From: Comamonadaceae bacterium OTU4NAUVB1
GTDB lineage: Bacteria > Pseudomonadota > Gammaproteobacteria > Burkholderiales > Burkholderiaceae_C
Length of the DNA stretch: 64,000 nt
Direction: 5' to 3'
Assembly (NCBI GenBank): GCA_024372625.1
Contig: CP099605.1
Span: forward strand, 1,736,001-1,800,000
The notes under the pieces were generated by a model. That model did not search any database. It was not told the DNA's origin and saw only the letters and a program-made list of their open reading frames with translations. Positions 36,410 through 48,200 of the stretch are shown here, in pieces. The translations under genes and the position numbers were made by a program. The stretch's first letter is position 1, and every line of letters starts with the position of its first letter.

Positions 36410-37546
36410 ATGGCCCTCATCCAGTACCTCACCCAGATCCAGTTCGAATTCGGCGCGATCCGCCTGCTCGGCGCGGAGTGCGTCCGCCTGGGCATCACGC
36501 GACCCCTGATCGTCACGGACGCCGGCGTGCGCGCGGCCGGCGTGCTCCAGCACGCGCTCGACGCCCTGGGCGACCTGGAGGCCACGGTGTTCGACCAGAC
36601 ACCCTCCAACCCGACCGAGGCCGCCGTGCGCGCCGCCGTCGCGGCCTACCGCGCGGGTCGCTGCAACGGCCTGGTGGCCGTCGGAGGTGGCTCGGCCATC
36701 GACTGCGCGAAGGGCGTCGCCATCGCCGCCACGCACGAGGGCCCGCTCAAGACCTACGCCACCATCGAGGGCGGCTCCCCCAGGATCACCGACGACGTCG
36801 CGCCGCTGATCGCCGTGCCGACCACCAGCGGCACCGGCAGCGAGGTCGCGCGCGGCGCCATCATCATCGTGGACGACCACCGCAAGCTGGGTTTCCACAG
36901 CTGGTCGCTGATGCCCAAGGTGGCGATCTGCGACCCCGAACTCACGCTCGGCCTGCCGCCCCGGCTCACCGCCGCGACCGGCATGGACGCCATCGCGCAC
37001 TGCATGGAGACGTTCATGTCGGCGGCCTTCAATCCGCCAGCCGACGGCATCGCGCTCGACGGTCTGGAGCGGGCGTGGGGCCACATCGAGCGTGCCACCA
37101 AGGACGGCACCGATCGCGAGGCCCGGCTCAACCTCATGAGCGCTTCCATGCAGGGCGCGATGGCGTTCCAGAAGGGCCTGGGCTGCGTGCACTCGCTCAG
37201 CCACAGCCTGGGCGGCGTCGACCCGCGCCTGCACCACGGCACCCTCAACGCGCTGTTCCTGCCGGCCGTGATCGCCTTCAACGCGGGCGCCGACTCGGTC
37301 CGGAAGGACCGTCGCCTGCAGCGCATGGCCGGCGCGATGAGCCTGGATTCGGCCGGCGACATCGGCGAGGCCATCCGCGACATGGGCGCGCGGCTCGGCC
37401 TGCCCGCGGGTCTGGCCGAGGTCGGCGTCACGCCGGCGGTCTTCGAGCAGGTCATCGACGGCGCGATGGCCGACCACTGCCACAAGACCAACCCCCGGCT
37501 GGCCACGCGGGACGACTACCGGCAGATGCTCGAGTCGGCGATGTAG
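36410..37546 (+). CDS. Iron-containing alcohol dehydrogenase
   Basis: A 378-residue group III (iron-type) alcohol dehydrogenase. It shows the nucleotide-binding GGGSAIDCAKG segment, the PTTSGTGSEV motif, and metal ligands in GMDAIAHCMETF and SLSHSLGGVDPRLHHGTLNA. The substrate is not clear from sequence; homologues act on short alcohols, 4-hydroxybutyrate or lactaldehyde. It stands alone and is convergent with sbcB. Confidence 0.92.
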   Translation: MALIQYLTQIQFEFGAIRLLGAECVRLGITRPLIVTDAGVRAAGVLQHALDALGDLEATVFDQTPSNPTEAAVRAAVAAYRAGRCNGLVAVGGGSAIDCAKGVAIAATHEGPLKTYATIEGGSPRITDDVAPLIAVPTTSGTGSEVARGAIIIVDDHRKLGFHSWSLMPKVAICDPELTLGLPPRLTAATGMDAIAHCMETFMSAAFNPPADGIALDGLERAWGHIERATKDGTDREARLNLMSASMQGAMAFQKGLGCVHSLSHSLGGVDPRLHHGTLNALFLPAVIAFNAGADSVRKDRRLQRMAGAMSLDSAGDIGEAIRDMGARLGLPAGLAEVGVTPAVFEQVIDGAMADHCHKTNPRLATRDDYRQMLESAM

Positions 37547-37583
37547 CCGCCGGCCGGCACGCAGCCGCTGGACGGCGTGCCGG

Positions 37584-39029
37584 CTACACGGTCGGCGCGA
37601 TCGCCTCGGCGTACTCGTAGAGCAGGCCCAGCAGCTCCTCGACGCGCTCGTCGGCGTTGTCCGCCAGCGTGTCGATCTCGGCGAAGAACTGGTCGACGTT
37701 GCGCGCGCCGCCCTCGCCCTCGAGCAGCTTCGCGGCGCGGTGCGCCTCCCAGCGCGCGGCCTCCTCGGCCGAGAGGGTCTCGGGGAAATTGCGGGCCCGG
37801 TAGCGGAACACCAGCTCACCCAGGCGCGGATCGTCGAAGCCACCGCGCTCCACCGCCAGCTCGGCCGGCGTCAGCGCGCGCAGGCGCACGAGACGGCGCC
37901 GGTCGGCATCGCCGATGAAGCCGCCATAGAGGTCCTCGTCGACGTCCGGCGCCCCGGCGGCCGCCGGCCGCTCGAAGGCCTGCGACCACAGTGCGCTCAT
38001 GTCGGGCAGCGCGGCGGCGCGTGCGGCGTTGCGCAGCGCGGCCTCCATGTCGATGCCCCAGCGTTGCGCCATGGCGGGCGTGAGCGTCTTCAGGTTGCCC
38101 ACCACCATCGGCGACTTGTTGAGGTGCACGCTCTTGACCGGCAGGCGCTCGACGCCTTCGGGCAGATCGGCGCCGCGCGTGAAGATGCGCTGGCGCAGCG
38201 TCGCCGCGTCGAGCTCGCCCAGCACCGCGGGGTCCTGCGACAGGTCCCAGGCGATGATCTCGTTGCGATTGGTCGGGTGGGCGGCCAGCGGCCACATCAC
38301 GGCCAGGCAGCCGCGCTCGGGCGGGAACATGCCCGAGACGTGCAGGAAGGGCCGGGTCTCGCCGACCGCCGCCGGCAGCCCGAGCTCGCTGGCGACCCGG
38401 TCCTTGCGATGCAGCCCGAAGGCGAAATCGAACAGGCGCGGCTGCTTCTGCCGGATCAGTCGCGCCAGCGCGACGGTGGCGCGCACGTCGGAGAGCGCGT
38501 CGTGCGCGGCCTCGTGGGCCAGCCCGTTGGCGCGCGTGAGGTCGCCGAGCTTGAAGCTCGGACGGCCGTCCTCCTTCTTCGGCCACTGGATGCCCTCCGG
38601 GCGCAGGGCGTGGGTCAGCCGCACGACATCGAGCAGGTCCCAGCGACCGCAGTCGTTCTGCCACTCGCGGGCATAGGGCTCGATCAGGTTGCGCCAGAAC
38701 AGGAAGCGCGTGACCTCGTCGTCGAAGCGGATCGTGTTGTAGCCCACGCCGATGGTGCCGGGCTCGGCGAACGCGCGTTCGATGCGCGCGGCGAACTCGT
38801 GCTCGGGCACGCCACGCTCCAGGGCCGCCTGCGGCGTGATGCCGGTGATGAGGCAGGCCTCGGGGCTGGGCAGGTAGTCCGGCGCGGGTTGGCAGTAGAG
38901 CATCAGCGGCTCGCCGATCTCGTTGAGTTCGGCGTCGGTGCGCACGGCGGCGAACTGCGAGGGCCGGTCGCGGCGCGGCACCGCGCCGAAGGTTTCGTAG
39001 TCGTGCCAGAGGAAGGTATGGGCGGGCAT
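37584..39029 (-). CDS. sbcB: Exodeoxyribonuclease I
   Basis: ExoI degrades single-stranded DNA 3' to 5' and supports mismatch repair and recombination. The 481-residue product has the DEDDh exonuclease start (FLWHDYETFGAVPRRDRPSQ), GVGYNTIRFDDEVTRF, HDALSDVRATVALARL, and the ExoI-specific C-terminal domains (LPVKSVHLNKSPMV). The length is usual for the family. It is convergent with the dehydrogenase gene and follows cls on the minus strand by 25 bases. Confidence 0.95.
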   Translation of the reverse strand: MPAHTFLWHDYETFGAVPRRDRPSQFAAVRTDAELNEIGEPLMLYCQPAPDYLPSPEACLITGITPQAALERGVPEHEFAARIERAFAEPGTIGVGYNTIRFDDEVTRFLFWRNLIEPYAREWQNDCGRWDLLDVVRLTHALRPEGIQWPKKEDGRPSFKLGDLTRANGLAHEAAHDALSDVRATVALARLIRQKQPRLFDFAFGLHRKDRVASELGLPAAVGETRPFLHVSGMFPPERGCLAVMWPLAAHPTNRNEIIAWDLSQDPAVLGELDAATLRQRIFTRGADLPEGVERLPVKSVHLNKSPMVVGNLKTLTPAMAQRWGIDMEAALRNAARAAALPDMSALWSQAFERPAAAGAPDVDEDLYGGFIGDADRRRLVRLRALTPAELAVERGGFDDPRLGELVFRYRARNFPETLSAEEAARWEAHRAAKLLEGEGGARNVDQFFAEIDTLADNADERVEELLGLLYEYAEAIAPTV

Positions 39030-39054
39030 GGAATTTCGGAGCGGGCTGGAGGAA

Positions 39055-40503
39055 TCAGAGGAGCGGCGACGTGAGGCGCGCGAGCGAGTCGCCCAGGCGT
39101 CGCGGGAAGGGCTGTCGGCGATTGGCCTGGACCGGCGAGGCGCTGCGCAGGTCGGTCCTGAACTGCTGCACCAGCGCCTCGGCCAGCGCCGGGCCGTAGA
39201 CCACCGCCATCACCTCGAAATTGAGGCGGAAGCTGCGGTTGTCGAAATTGGCCGTCCCGACCATGGCGCACTGGTCATCGACCACCAGGGTCTTGGAGTG
39301 CAGCATGCGCGCCTTGTACTCCCAGACCTTGACGCCGGCGGCCATGAGTTCGTCGTAATAGGAACGCGCCGCCGCGCTCACGATCAGCGAGTCGCTGCGG
39401 CGCGGCACCAGCAGGCGCACGTCGACCCCACGCAGGGCCGCGCTGGTCAGCGCCATCAGCGCCGGCTCGCCCGGCACGAAGTACGGCGTGGTGAGCCAGG
39501 CGCGGTGGCTGGCCGACTGGATCGCGGCGACATGCATGCGGTGGATCGCCTCCAGCGGGGTGTCCGGCCCGCTGGTGACGATCTGCGTGGCGATGTCGCC
39601 GGGCTGGCTCGGCGGCATCATGCGCGCGATCGACTCGTCCACCATGTGGTGCACGTTCTCGCCGGTGGCGTAGCTCCAGTCCTCCAGGAAGGTGGTCTGC
39701 AGCCAGCGCACCGCGCTGCCTTCGATGCGCAGGTGCACGTCGTGATAAGCGTCCGCACGCGTGCGGCGGTCTTCGTCGTCGGTGATGTTGACGCCGCCGG
39801 TGAAGCCCACCAGGCCATCGCACACCACGATCTTGCGGTGGGTGCGGTAGTTGGTCACCGGCCGCAGCCGGCGGCCGATGCGGGTGTCGTGGAACAGCGC
39901 GACGTGGATGCCCGCCTCGTGCATCGGCGCCATGAAACCGCGTCCCAGGCGCTTGGAGCCCAGCGCGTCGACCAGCAGGCGCACCGCCACGCCCGCCTGC
40001 GCGCGTTCGATCAGCAGGTCGCGCAGGGCCGTGCCGATGCGGTCGGGCTCGAAGATGTAGTACTCGAGGTGGACATGGTCGCGCGCGGCGCGGATGGCCT
40101 CGAAGATCGCATCGAAGGTGCGCGATCCGCCCGAGAGCAGATCGACCTGGGTCGCGCTCGACAGCGGGATGCCGCACGCGGCCGTGCCGAGCTCGGCGAG
40201 CTGCCGCAGCGCGGGCGGGGCCCCCTCGGCCGCCTGTCTGAGCTTGGCCACGTCCGCCGGCGCCTGCGCCTTGGCCCGGCTTCGGATGCGTCGCAGCCGT
40301 TGCTTGCGCAGCCGCTGCGGTCCGAGAAAATAGTAGATGACGAAGCCGGCGAACGGCAACAGCGCGAGCGACAGGATCCAGCTCATCGTCGAGACCGGCG
40401 CGCGCTTCTGCATGACGATCCAGATCGACAGCACGGCGATGTAGCCGCTCCACGCGAACGACAGGCCGGTGCGCCATTCGGCGTTGATTTCGGGAAGGAT
40501 CAA
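39055..40503 (-). CDS. cls: Cardiolipin synthase
   Basis: A 482-residue enzyme that makes cardiolipin from phosphatidylglycerol at the inner membrane. It has two N-terminal membrane helices (about residues 13-65) and two phospholipase D motifs: HRKIVVCDGLVGFTGG near residue 221 and HSKTLVVDDQCAMVGTANFD near residue 399. It appears to begin at a TTG at 40503, since no closer ATG precedes the first helix; the exact start is uncertain. Resembles ClsA more than ClsB/C. Confidence 0.9.
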   Translation of the reverse strand: MILPEINAEWRTGLSFAWSGYIAVLSIWIVMQKRAPVSTMSWILSLALLPFAGFVIYYFLGPQRLRKQRLRRIRSRAKAQAPADVAKLRQAAEGAPPALRQLAELGTAACGIPLSSATQVDLLSGGSRTFDAIFEAIRAARDHVHLEYYIFEPDRIGTALRDLLIERAQAGVAVRLLVDALGSKRLGRGFMAPMHEAGIHVALFHDTRIGRRLRPVTNYRTHRKIVVCDGLVGFTGGVNITDDEDRRTRADAYHDVHLRIEGSAVRWLQTTFLEDWSYATGENVHHMVDESIARMMPPSQPGDIATQIVTSGPDTPLEAIHRMHVAAIQSASHRAWLTTPYFVPGEPALMALTSAALRGVDVRLLVPRRSDSLIVSAAARSYYDELMAAGVKVWEYKARMLHSKTLVVDDQCAMVGTANFDNRSFRLNFEVMAVVYGPALAEALVQQFRTDLRSASPVQANRRQPFPRRLGDSLARLTSPLL

Positions 40504-40569
40504 GGTACGGTTCGACGCGGCGCGGTCGGCGAGGAAAGGGAGAGATGGAACACTGAGGAAGCGCCGGGC

Positions 40570-40603
40570 AAAAAAAAGCCGGCAGCGCGATGCTACCGGC
40601 CTT
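40570..40603 (-). terminator. Intrinsic terminator after clpA
   Basis: Read on the minus strand, a 9-bp stem (GCCGGTAGC with GCTGCCGGC, one GU pair) around a five-base loop is followed by eight T residues. It lies about 50 bases after the clpA stop and before cls, so it separates the two minus-strand genes. Confidence 0.9.
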
Positions 40604-40650
40604 CCATGGCGCTTCGACCGACACCCGCCGAGGGATGCCGGCGGGCGCGA

Positions 40651-42972
40651 TCAGCCCGTGGCGGCTTCCTCGGCCTCGGGTTTGGCCCGGCCTTCCTTCT
40701 TGGGCAGTGGCTGGATGTCGAGCTGCACCTCGCCCTTGTCGTCCAGGTCCACCGTGAGGCGGCCACCGTCCTGCAGACGGCCGAACAACAGTTCGTCGGC
40801 CAGCGCCCGGCGGATCGTGTCCTGGATCAGGCGCTGCATCGGACGCGCGCCCATCAGCGGATCGAATCCCTTCTTCGCCAGGTGCTTGCGCAGCGTGTCG
40901 GTGAAGGTGACATCGACCTTCTTCTCGGCCAGCTGCGTCTCCAGCTGCAGCAGGAACTTGTCGACCACCCGCAGGATGACGGTCTCGTCCAGGGCCTTGA
41001 AGCTCACCGTCGCGTCCAGGCGATTGCGGAACTCCGGCGTGAACAGGCGCTTGATGTCGGCCATCTCGTCACCCGACTCGCGCGGGTTGGTGAAGCCGAT
41101 GGTCGCCTTGTTCATGGTCTCGGCCCCAGCGTTCGTCGTCATGATGATGATGACGTTGCGGAAGTCGGCCTTGCGCCCGTTGTTGTCCGTCAGCGTGCCG
41201 TGGTCCATGACCTGCAGCAGCACGTTGAAGATGTCCGGGTGCGCCTTCTCGATCTCGTCGAGCAGCAGCACCGCGTGCGGCTTCTTGGTGACGGCTTCGG
41301 TCAGCAGGCCACCCTGGTCGAACCCGACGTAGCCTGGAGGGGCACCGATCAGGCGGCTGACCGCGTGACGCTCCATGTACTCCGACATGTCGAAGCGCAT
41401 CAGCTCGATGCCCATGATGTAGGCGAGCTGCTTGGCCGCCTCGGTCTTGCCCACGCCGGTCGGTCCGGAGAACAGGAAGGAGCCGATCGGCTTGTCGCCC
41501 TTGCCCAGGCCCGAACGCGCCATCTTGACGGCCGAGGCCAGCACCTCGAGCGCCTTGTCCTGGCCGAACACCACGCTCTTGAGGTCGCGTTCCAGCGTCT
41601 GCAGCTTGCCGCGGTCGTCGTTGCTGACGTTGGCCGGAGGAATGCGCGCGATCTTCGCGACGATCTCCTCGACCTCGGTCTTGCTGATGGTCTTCTTGCG
41701 CTTGCTCGGCGCCAGGATGCGCTGGGCCGCGCCGGCCTCGTCGATCACGTCGATCGCCTTGTCGGGCAGATGACGGTCGTTGATGTACTTGGCGCTCAGT
41801 TCGGCCGCGGCCTGCAGCGCGGCGACCGCGTACTTCACGCCATGGTGCTCCTCGAAGCGGCTCTTCAGCCCCTTGAGGATGTCGACCGTCTCCTGCACCG
41901 TCGGTTCGACCACGTCGACCTTCTGGAAGCGCCGCGACAGGGCCGCGTCCTTCTCGAAGATGCCGCGGTATTCCGTGAAGGTGGTCGCGCCGATGCACTT
42001 GAGCTGGCCACTGGAGAGCGCCGGCTTGAGCAGGTTGGACGCGTCCAGCGTGCCGCCCGACGCCGCGCCGGCGCCGATCAGCGTGTGGATCTCGTCGATG
42101 AACAGCACCGCGTTGGGCTTGTCCTTGAGCGACTTGAGCACGCCCTTCAGGCGCTGCTCGAAATCACCGCGGTACTTGGTGCCGGCCAGCAGCGCGCCCA
42201 TGTCGAGCGAGTACACGATCGCCTCGGCGAGGATCTCGGGCACGTCACCCTGCGTGATGCGCCAGGCCAGGCCTTCGGCGATCGCGGTCTTGCCCACGCC
42301 GGCCTCGCCCACGAGCAGCGGGTTGTTCTTGCGCCGGCGGCACAGGATCTGGATCACGCGCTCGACCTCGTACTCGCGGCCGATCAGCGGATCGATCTTG
42401 CCGTCCTTGGCCATCTGGTTCAGGTTCTGCGTGAACTGCTCCAGCGGCGAGGACTTCTCGTTCTTCTCGCCCCCACCTTCCTCGCCCTCGTTGGAAGACG
42501 ATTCGGCGGCGCCCTTGGCAGCCTCCGGCGGATCGCTCTTCTTGATGCCGTGGGCGATGAAGTTCACCACGTCCAGGCGCGTGACGCCCTGCTGGTGGAG
42601 GTAGTAGACGGCGTGCGAATCCTTCTCGCCGAAGATCGCGACCAGCACGTTGGCGCCGGTGACTTCCTTCTTGCCGTTGCCCGTGGACTGCACGTGCATG
42701 ATGGCGCGCTGGATCACGCGCTGGAATCCGAGGGTCGGCTGGGTGTCGACATCGTCGGTCCCCGCCACCTGGGGCGTGTTGTCCTTGATGAAATTGGTGA
42801 GCGACGAACGCAGGTCGTCGACGTTGGCGGAGCACGCACGGAGGACTTCCGCCGCGCTCGGGTTGTCCAGCAAAGCGAGCAACAGGTGCTCGACGGTGAT
42901 GAACTCGTGACGCTGCTGCCGGGCCTCGACGAAGGCCATGTGCAAGCTGACTTCCAGTTCCTGGGCAATCAT
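40651..42972 (-). CDS. clpA: ATP-dependent Clp protease ATP-binding subunit ClpA
   Basis: AAA+ unfoldase that feeds substrates to ClpP. The 773-residue product has the N domain (residues 1-145), two AAA modules (Walker A GEAGVGKT near 220 and GPTGVGKTE near 500) and the IGF loop ([12 protein letters not shown] near 625) that docks on ClpP. An acidic/Gly-rich linker of about 25 residues follows the N domain. It is the partner of clpS just upstream (82 bases). Ends with a strong terminator. Confidence 0.97.
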   Translation of the reverse strand: MIAQELEVSLHMAFVEARQQRHEFITVEHLLLALLDNPSAAEVLRACSANVDDLRSSLTNFIKDNTPQVAGTDDVDTQPTLGFQRVIQRAIMHVQSTGNGKKEVTGANVLVAIFGEKDSHAVYYLHQQGVTRLDVVNFIAHGIKKSDPPEAAKGAAESSSNEGEEGGGEKNEKSSPLEQFTQNLNQMAKDGKIDPLIGREYEVERVIQILCRRRKNNPLLVGEAGVGKTAIAEGLAWRITQGDVPEILAEAIVYSLDMGALLAGTKYRGDFEQRLKGVLKSLKDKPNAVLFIDEIHTLIGAGAASGGTLDASNLLKPALSSGQLKCIGATTFTEYRGIFEKDAALSRRFQKVDVVEPTVQETVDILKGLKSRFEEHHGVKYAVAALQAAAELSAKYINDRHLPDKAIDVIDEAGAAQRILAPSKRKKTISKTEVEEIVAKIARIPPANVSNDDRGKLQTLERDLKSVVFGQDKALEVLASAVKMARSGLGKGDKPIGSFLFSGPTGVGKTEAAKQLAYIMGIELMRFDMSEYMERHAVSRLIGAPPGYVGFDQGGLLTEAVTKKPHAVLLLDEIEKAHPDIFNVLLQVMDHGTLTDNNGRKADFRNVIIIMTTNAGAETMNKATIGFTNPRESGDEMADIKRLFTPEFRNRLDATVSFKALDETVILRVVDKFLLQLETQLAEKKVDVTFTDTLRKHLAKKGFDPLMGARPMQRLIQDTIRRALADELLFGRLQDGGRLTVDLDDKGEVQLDIQPLPKKEGRAKPEAEEAATG

Positions 42973-43053
42973 GAGATTTCCTTTTGCCTTGCTGTAAATA
43001 ACTTCTGAGAACTTTTTCGATATGGGTCGGCCCGCATCGAAATCAAGTCGTGC

Positions 43054-43413
43054 TCAGCCGACGGGCTCGCTGACGCATTGAAGGGGATGACCCGCCTGGT
43101 TCGCGGCTTCCATCACCTGATTGACCTTGGTGGCCGCCATGTCGCGGGAATACACGCCGCAGACACCCCGGCCGTCGAGATGGATCTTCAGCATGATCTG
43201 GGTCGCCGTCTCGCGGTCCTTGCTGAAGAATTCCTGCAGTACGACGATCACGAACTCCATCGGCGTGAAGTCGTCATTCAACATGACGACCTGAAACATC
43301 TGAGGTGGCGCGGTCTTCAGCGGACGCCGCTCCAAAACGACCGAATCGCCGTCTCCCCGACCCGGCTTCTGCGCTGGCGGTGTGGGAGGGTTCGTGGGGT
43401 TTCTGGTTGCCAT
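43054..43413 (-). CDS. clpS: ClpS adaptor of the ClpAP protease
   Basis: ClpS delivers N-degron substrates to ClpA. The product has a Pro-rich lead and the ClpS core: [37 protein letters not shown] and the C-terminal helix. Residues for N-degron recognition (the NDDFTPM loop, Met in MLKIH) are in place. I chose the ATG at 43413 (MATRNP), as in related proteins; an ATG at 43422 is also possible. It is directly upstream of clpA. Confidence 0.95.
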   Translation of the reverse strand: MATRNPTNPPTPPAQKPGRGDGDSVVLERRPLKTAPPQMFQVVMLNDDFTPMEFVIVVLQEFFSKDRETATQIMLKIHLDGRGVCGVYSRDMAATKVNQVMEAANQAGHPLQCVSEPVG

Positions 43414-43498
43414 GAATTTCATTCTATCGAGCGACGTCGCGCTCTGTCGGAAGCACAGGATGTGGAGACACGGCATGTGGAATCAACCGGGGCCAATG

Positions 43499-43528
43499 AA
43501 AAAGCCCCAGCACATCGCGTGCCGGGGC
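43499..43528 (-). terminator. Intrinsic terminator after icd
   Basis: On the minus strand, a 10-bp stem (GCCCCGGCAC with GTGCTGGGGC, one GU pair) around a five-base loop runs into five T residues. It follows the icd stop codon by about 50 bases and precedes clpS. Confidence 0.88.
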
Positions 43529-43580
43529 CCAGGGATTTCGAACGCCGTTCCCGACGTTCGGACACCTGTGTACTTAGTTC

Positions 43581-44840
<1,260 letters not shown>

Positions 44841-45004
44841 GGCGATGGGACGGGGAAAGCCGCGGAGAGCGAAAAAAGGCGATCGGTGCGCGAGCGCGTC
44901 GGGAGCCGATCACGGGCCGCGGAATTCTAGGGCCGCGAAAGGATCGACACTGCTACAAAGCGCACTCCCGTCGCCGCTCCACCGCTTCCGAAAGTGATCC
45001 CGAC

Positions 45005-45460
45005 ATGATTCAGCGTCTCGCCGCCTTCCTCGTCCTCGCCTGCGCCGTTCTGTCCGGCGCCAACGCCCAGGACGCCCAGCTGGACCTGCCCCGCACGCGC
45101 CTGACGGCGGGCATGTACCAGATCGACGCCCAGGTGGCCGCCGCGCCGCGCCAGCGCGAGATCGGACTCATGAACCGCAGGGAGATGCCCCAGGCCGAGG
45201 GCATGCTGTTCGTCTTCGAGCAACCCGCCACGCAATGCTTCTGGATGAAGAACACGCTGCTGCCGTTGACGGCGGCCTTCGTCGCGGACGACGGCCGCAT
45301 CGTGAACCTGGTCGACATGCAGCCCCGGACGCTCGACTCGCACTGCTCCAAGGAGCCCGTGCGCTACGTGCTGGAGATGAACCAGGGCTGGTTCGAGCGC
45401 AAGAACATCCGCAGTGGCGCCCGCCTCGGCGGAAAGCCGTTCGAAGTCGCGCCACGCTGA
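45005..45460 (+). CDS. DUF192 exported protein
   Basis: A 151-residue protein with a signal peptide (IQRLAAFLVLACAVLSGANA) followed by the DUF192 domain: REIGLMNRREMPQAEGMLFV, CFWMKNTLLPL and the conserved C-terminal strand pattern. DUF192 proteins are small periplasmic proteins without an agreed function. It is divergent from icd, from which it is separated by 164 bases, and convergent with xseA. Confidence 0.9.
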   Translation: MIQRLAAFLVLACAVLSGANAQDAQLDLPRTRLTAGMYQIDAQVAAAPRQREIGLMNRREMPQAEGMLFVFEQPATQCFWMKNTLLPLTAAFVADDGRIVNLVDMQPRTLDSHCSKEPVRYVLEMNQGWFERKNIRSGARLGGKPFEVAPR

Positions 45461-45513
45461 GGCCGCGGTCCGCCGGCACGCCACGGCGGTGCCGCTGGCC
45501 ACACCCGTGGACG

Positions 45514-46827
45514 TCAGTCGGGGGCGTCCGGACCGGATTCCGTAACGGCCACGCCGGCAACCGTCAATGCAAGCACGCCGTCGGCCAGCCGGGCCGAGAC
45601 GGCCTGTCCCGGAACCGCCTGCAGTGCGCTCGTGAGGGCATGTCCGTCGGCATCGGCCAGCCAGGCGTAGCCACGCTGGAGCACGTGGGCGGGGTCCAGC
45701 AGCCGCAGCCTCGCGCCCAGGCGTTCCAGCCGTTCCCGCCGGCCCGCCGCGGCGGCGGCCAGCGCGGCCGGCAGCGCCGCGCCCAGGGCCTGCTCCCGTT
45801 GTGCCAGTCGCGCCCGCTGCGCCGCGACCGCGTAGCGCAGGCGCTGGGCCTCGTGCGCCAGGTGCACGCGCTGCCGCGCCGCCATCATGGACGGACGGCC
45901 CAGGCGCGCGGCGGCCATGTCCAGCCGCTGCCCGAGGGTGTCGAGACGTGCGTCCAGGCCATCGCTCAGTCGCTGCCCGATCAGGTCAAGGGCCCCGAGC
46001 CAGGTGTCGCGCGGCGCGGCGACCAGTTCGGCGGCGGCCGTCGGCGTCGGCGCGCGCAGGTCGGCGACGAAATCCGCGATCGTGAAGTCGGTCTCGTGTC
46101 CGACGCCGCTGACCACGGGCACCGGACTGCGCGCGATCGCGTGCGCCAGCGTCTCGTCGTTGAAGGCCCAGAGGTCCTCGATGGAGCCGCCGCCGCGCAC
46201 CAGCAGGATCGCATCGACGGGTGGACCGAGCGTGTACAGCGCCTCCAGCGCGGCCACCAGTTCGGCGGGTGCGCCACCGCCCTGGACGGCCGCGGGAGCG
46301 ATCACCACCCGGATGTGCGGGACCCGGCGGCGCAGCGCCGTGACCACGTCGTGCAGTGCCGCGGCACCGAGCGAGGTCACCAGCCCGACGGCGCGCGGCA
46401 GGGGTGGCAAGGCGCGCTTTCGGGCCGGATCGAACAGCCCCTGCGCCTCCAGGCGCGCCTTGCGCTGCAGGAACTGCTCGAACAGCGCCCCCTGGCCGGC
46501 CCGCGCCAGACTCTCGACGATCAGTTGGAGGTCGCCCCGTGGCTCGTAGACCGCGAGGCGCCCGCGCACTTCGACCTGATCGCCCTCGCGCGGAACGAAA
46601 TCGAGCAGGCCGGCCGCGCGCCGGAACATCGCGCAGCGGAGCTGGCCCCCTGGGTCCTTCAGCGAGAAGTAGCAATGTCCGCTCGTGGCGCGTGAGAACC
46701 CGGAGATCTCGCCCCGCACGGCGACCGGATTGAAACGTGCCTCCAGCGCATCCGCCACCGCGTGGCACAGCGCGCCGACGTCCCACGTGTGGGGACCCGA
46801 CATCCTGCCCGGAGGACGCGCGCTCAT
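45514..46827 (-). CDS. xseA: Exodeoxyribonuclease VII large subunit
   Basis: Catalytic subunit of ExoVII, which degrades single-stranded DNA. It has the N-terminal OB fold (VRGEISGFSRATSGHCYFSL), the catalytic domain (GLVTSLGAAALHDV, ILLVRGGGSIEDLWAFNDE, GVGHETDFTIADFVAD) and a helical C-terminal region with many Ala and Arg. I chose the ATG at 46827; an ATG at 46803 is equally possible. The small subunit xseB is not in the window. Confidence 0.95.
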   Translation of the reverse strand: MSARPPGRMSGPHTWDVGALCHAVADALEARFNPVAVRGEISGFSRATSGHCYFSLKDPGGQLRCAMFRRAAGLLDFVPREGDQVEVRGRLAVYEPRGDLQLIVESLARAGQGALFEQFLQRKARLEAQGLFDPARKRALPPLPRAVGLVTSLGAAALHDVVTALRRRVPHIRVVIAPAAVQGGGAPAELVAALEALYTLGPPVDAILLVRGGGSIEDLWAFNDETLAHAIARSPVPVVSGVGHETDFTIADFVADLRAPTPTAAAELVAAPRDTWLGALDLIGQRLSDGLDARLDTLGQRLDMAAARLGRPSMMAARQRVHLAHEAQRLRYAVAAQRARLAQREQALGAALPAALAAAAAGRRERLERLGARLRLLDPAHVLQRGYAWLADADGHALTSALQAVPGQAVSARLADGVLALTVAGVAVTESGPDAPD

Positions 46828-47127
46828 GGCACCGACCCGGCCAGGGAGGTCACTCTTCCACAATCCGACGATGACCGTTCGTCGGCTGACCCAGGCCCCC
46901 GGGAATCGCCCATGTTGCCGTACAACCCATTGATTTCATTAAGGAAAGTAGTGCTCAAAATTCGCTCGATCTGATGCAAGCCCCGACCAGCGGGGCTCGG
47001 AGCGACTTTCCAGCTTACTTGCTCACAAAGTTATCCACAGATTCTGTGCGTGGATGCGGGCATTCTTCGACCCGTGGAACCGGGAGCGTGGCGGTCATAA
47101 TCGCCGCGCATTCGGAAGGACCCGCCC
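46828..47127. other. Intergenic region with a hairpin and a DnaA box
   Basis: Holds a GC stem (GCCCCG-ACCAG-CGGGGC at 46980-46996) with no T-run, a perfect consensus DnaA box TTATCCACA at 47031-47039, and a partly overlapping inverted repeat (TCCAC...GTGGA, with inner CACAGATTCTGTG) at 47034-47056. No gene with a ribosome-binding site is visible. It must contain the exbB promoter on one side and xseA control on the other. Confidence 0.65.
47031..47039 (+). promoter_or_regulatory. Consensus DnaA box
   Basis: TTATCCACA matches the strongest DnaA binding sequence exactly. It is a single site upstream of exbB. It could titrate DnaA or regulate a neighbour; a role is not shown. Confidence 0.6.
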
Positions 47128-47760
<633 letters not shown>

Positions 47761-47764
47761 ACGC

Positions 47765-48199
47765 ATGACACGCCCGCGCTTGCAGTTCCGCCGCGCAGCG
47801 CGCGACGAGCCCGAGATCAACCTGATTCCGTTCATCGACGTGCTGCTGGTCGTGCTGATCTTCCTGATGCTGTCGACCACCTACGGCCGCTTCACGGAGC
47901 TCCAGCTGCGGCTGCCGGCCGCCGACACCGAGACGCGGCGCGAGGTGCCGCGCCAGGTGGTCGTCGCGGTCGCGGCCGACGGCCGCTACGTGGTCGGCAA
48001 GACGACGCTGGACGGCCAGGGCGTCGCCGAGCTGGCGACCGCGATCGGCGCGGCGGCCGAGGGTCCCGACAGCGTGGTCGTGATCGATGCCGACGAGCGG
48101 TCCAGCCATCAGTCTGTCGTCCGGGTGATGGAGGCCGCACGCCGCGCGGGGCTGCTTCACATGACCTTCGGTGCGCGGGCGAGCGCGCAGGGCCGCTGA
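47765..48199 (+). CDS. exbD: Biopolymer transport protein ExbD
   Basis: A 144-residue partner of ExbB with one membrane helix ([17 protein letters not shown]) preceded by the conserved [13 protein letters not shown] segment, which holds the functionally important Asp in the membrane. The rest is periplasmic. It is four bases after exbB and one base before the lpxK start. Confidence 0.94.
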   Translation: MTRPRLQFRRAARDEPEINLIPFIDVLLVVLIFLMLSTTYGRFTELQLRLPAADTETRREVPRQVVVAVAADGRYVVGKTTLDGQGVAELATAIGAAAEGPDSVVVIDADERSSHQSVVRVMEAARRAGLLHMTFGARASAQGR

Positions 48200-48200
48200 C

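Noticed and set aside
47031..47056. DnaA box region as a replication origin
   Set aside because: Only one perfect box is visible, there is no AT-rich unwinding region and no dnaA, dnaN or parAB genes nearby.
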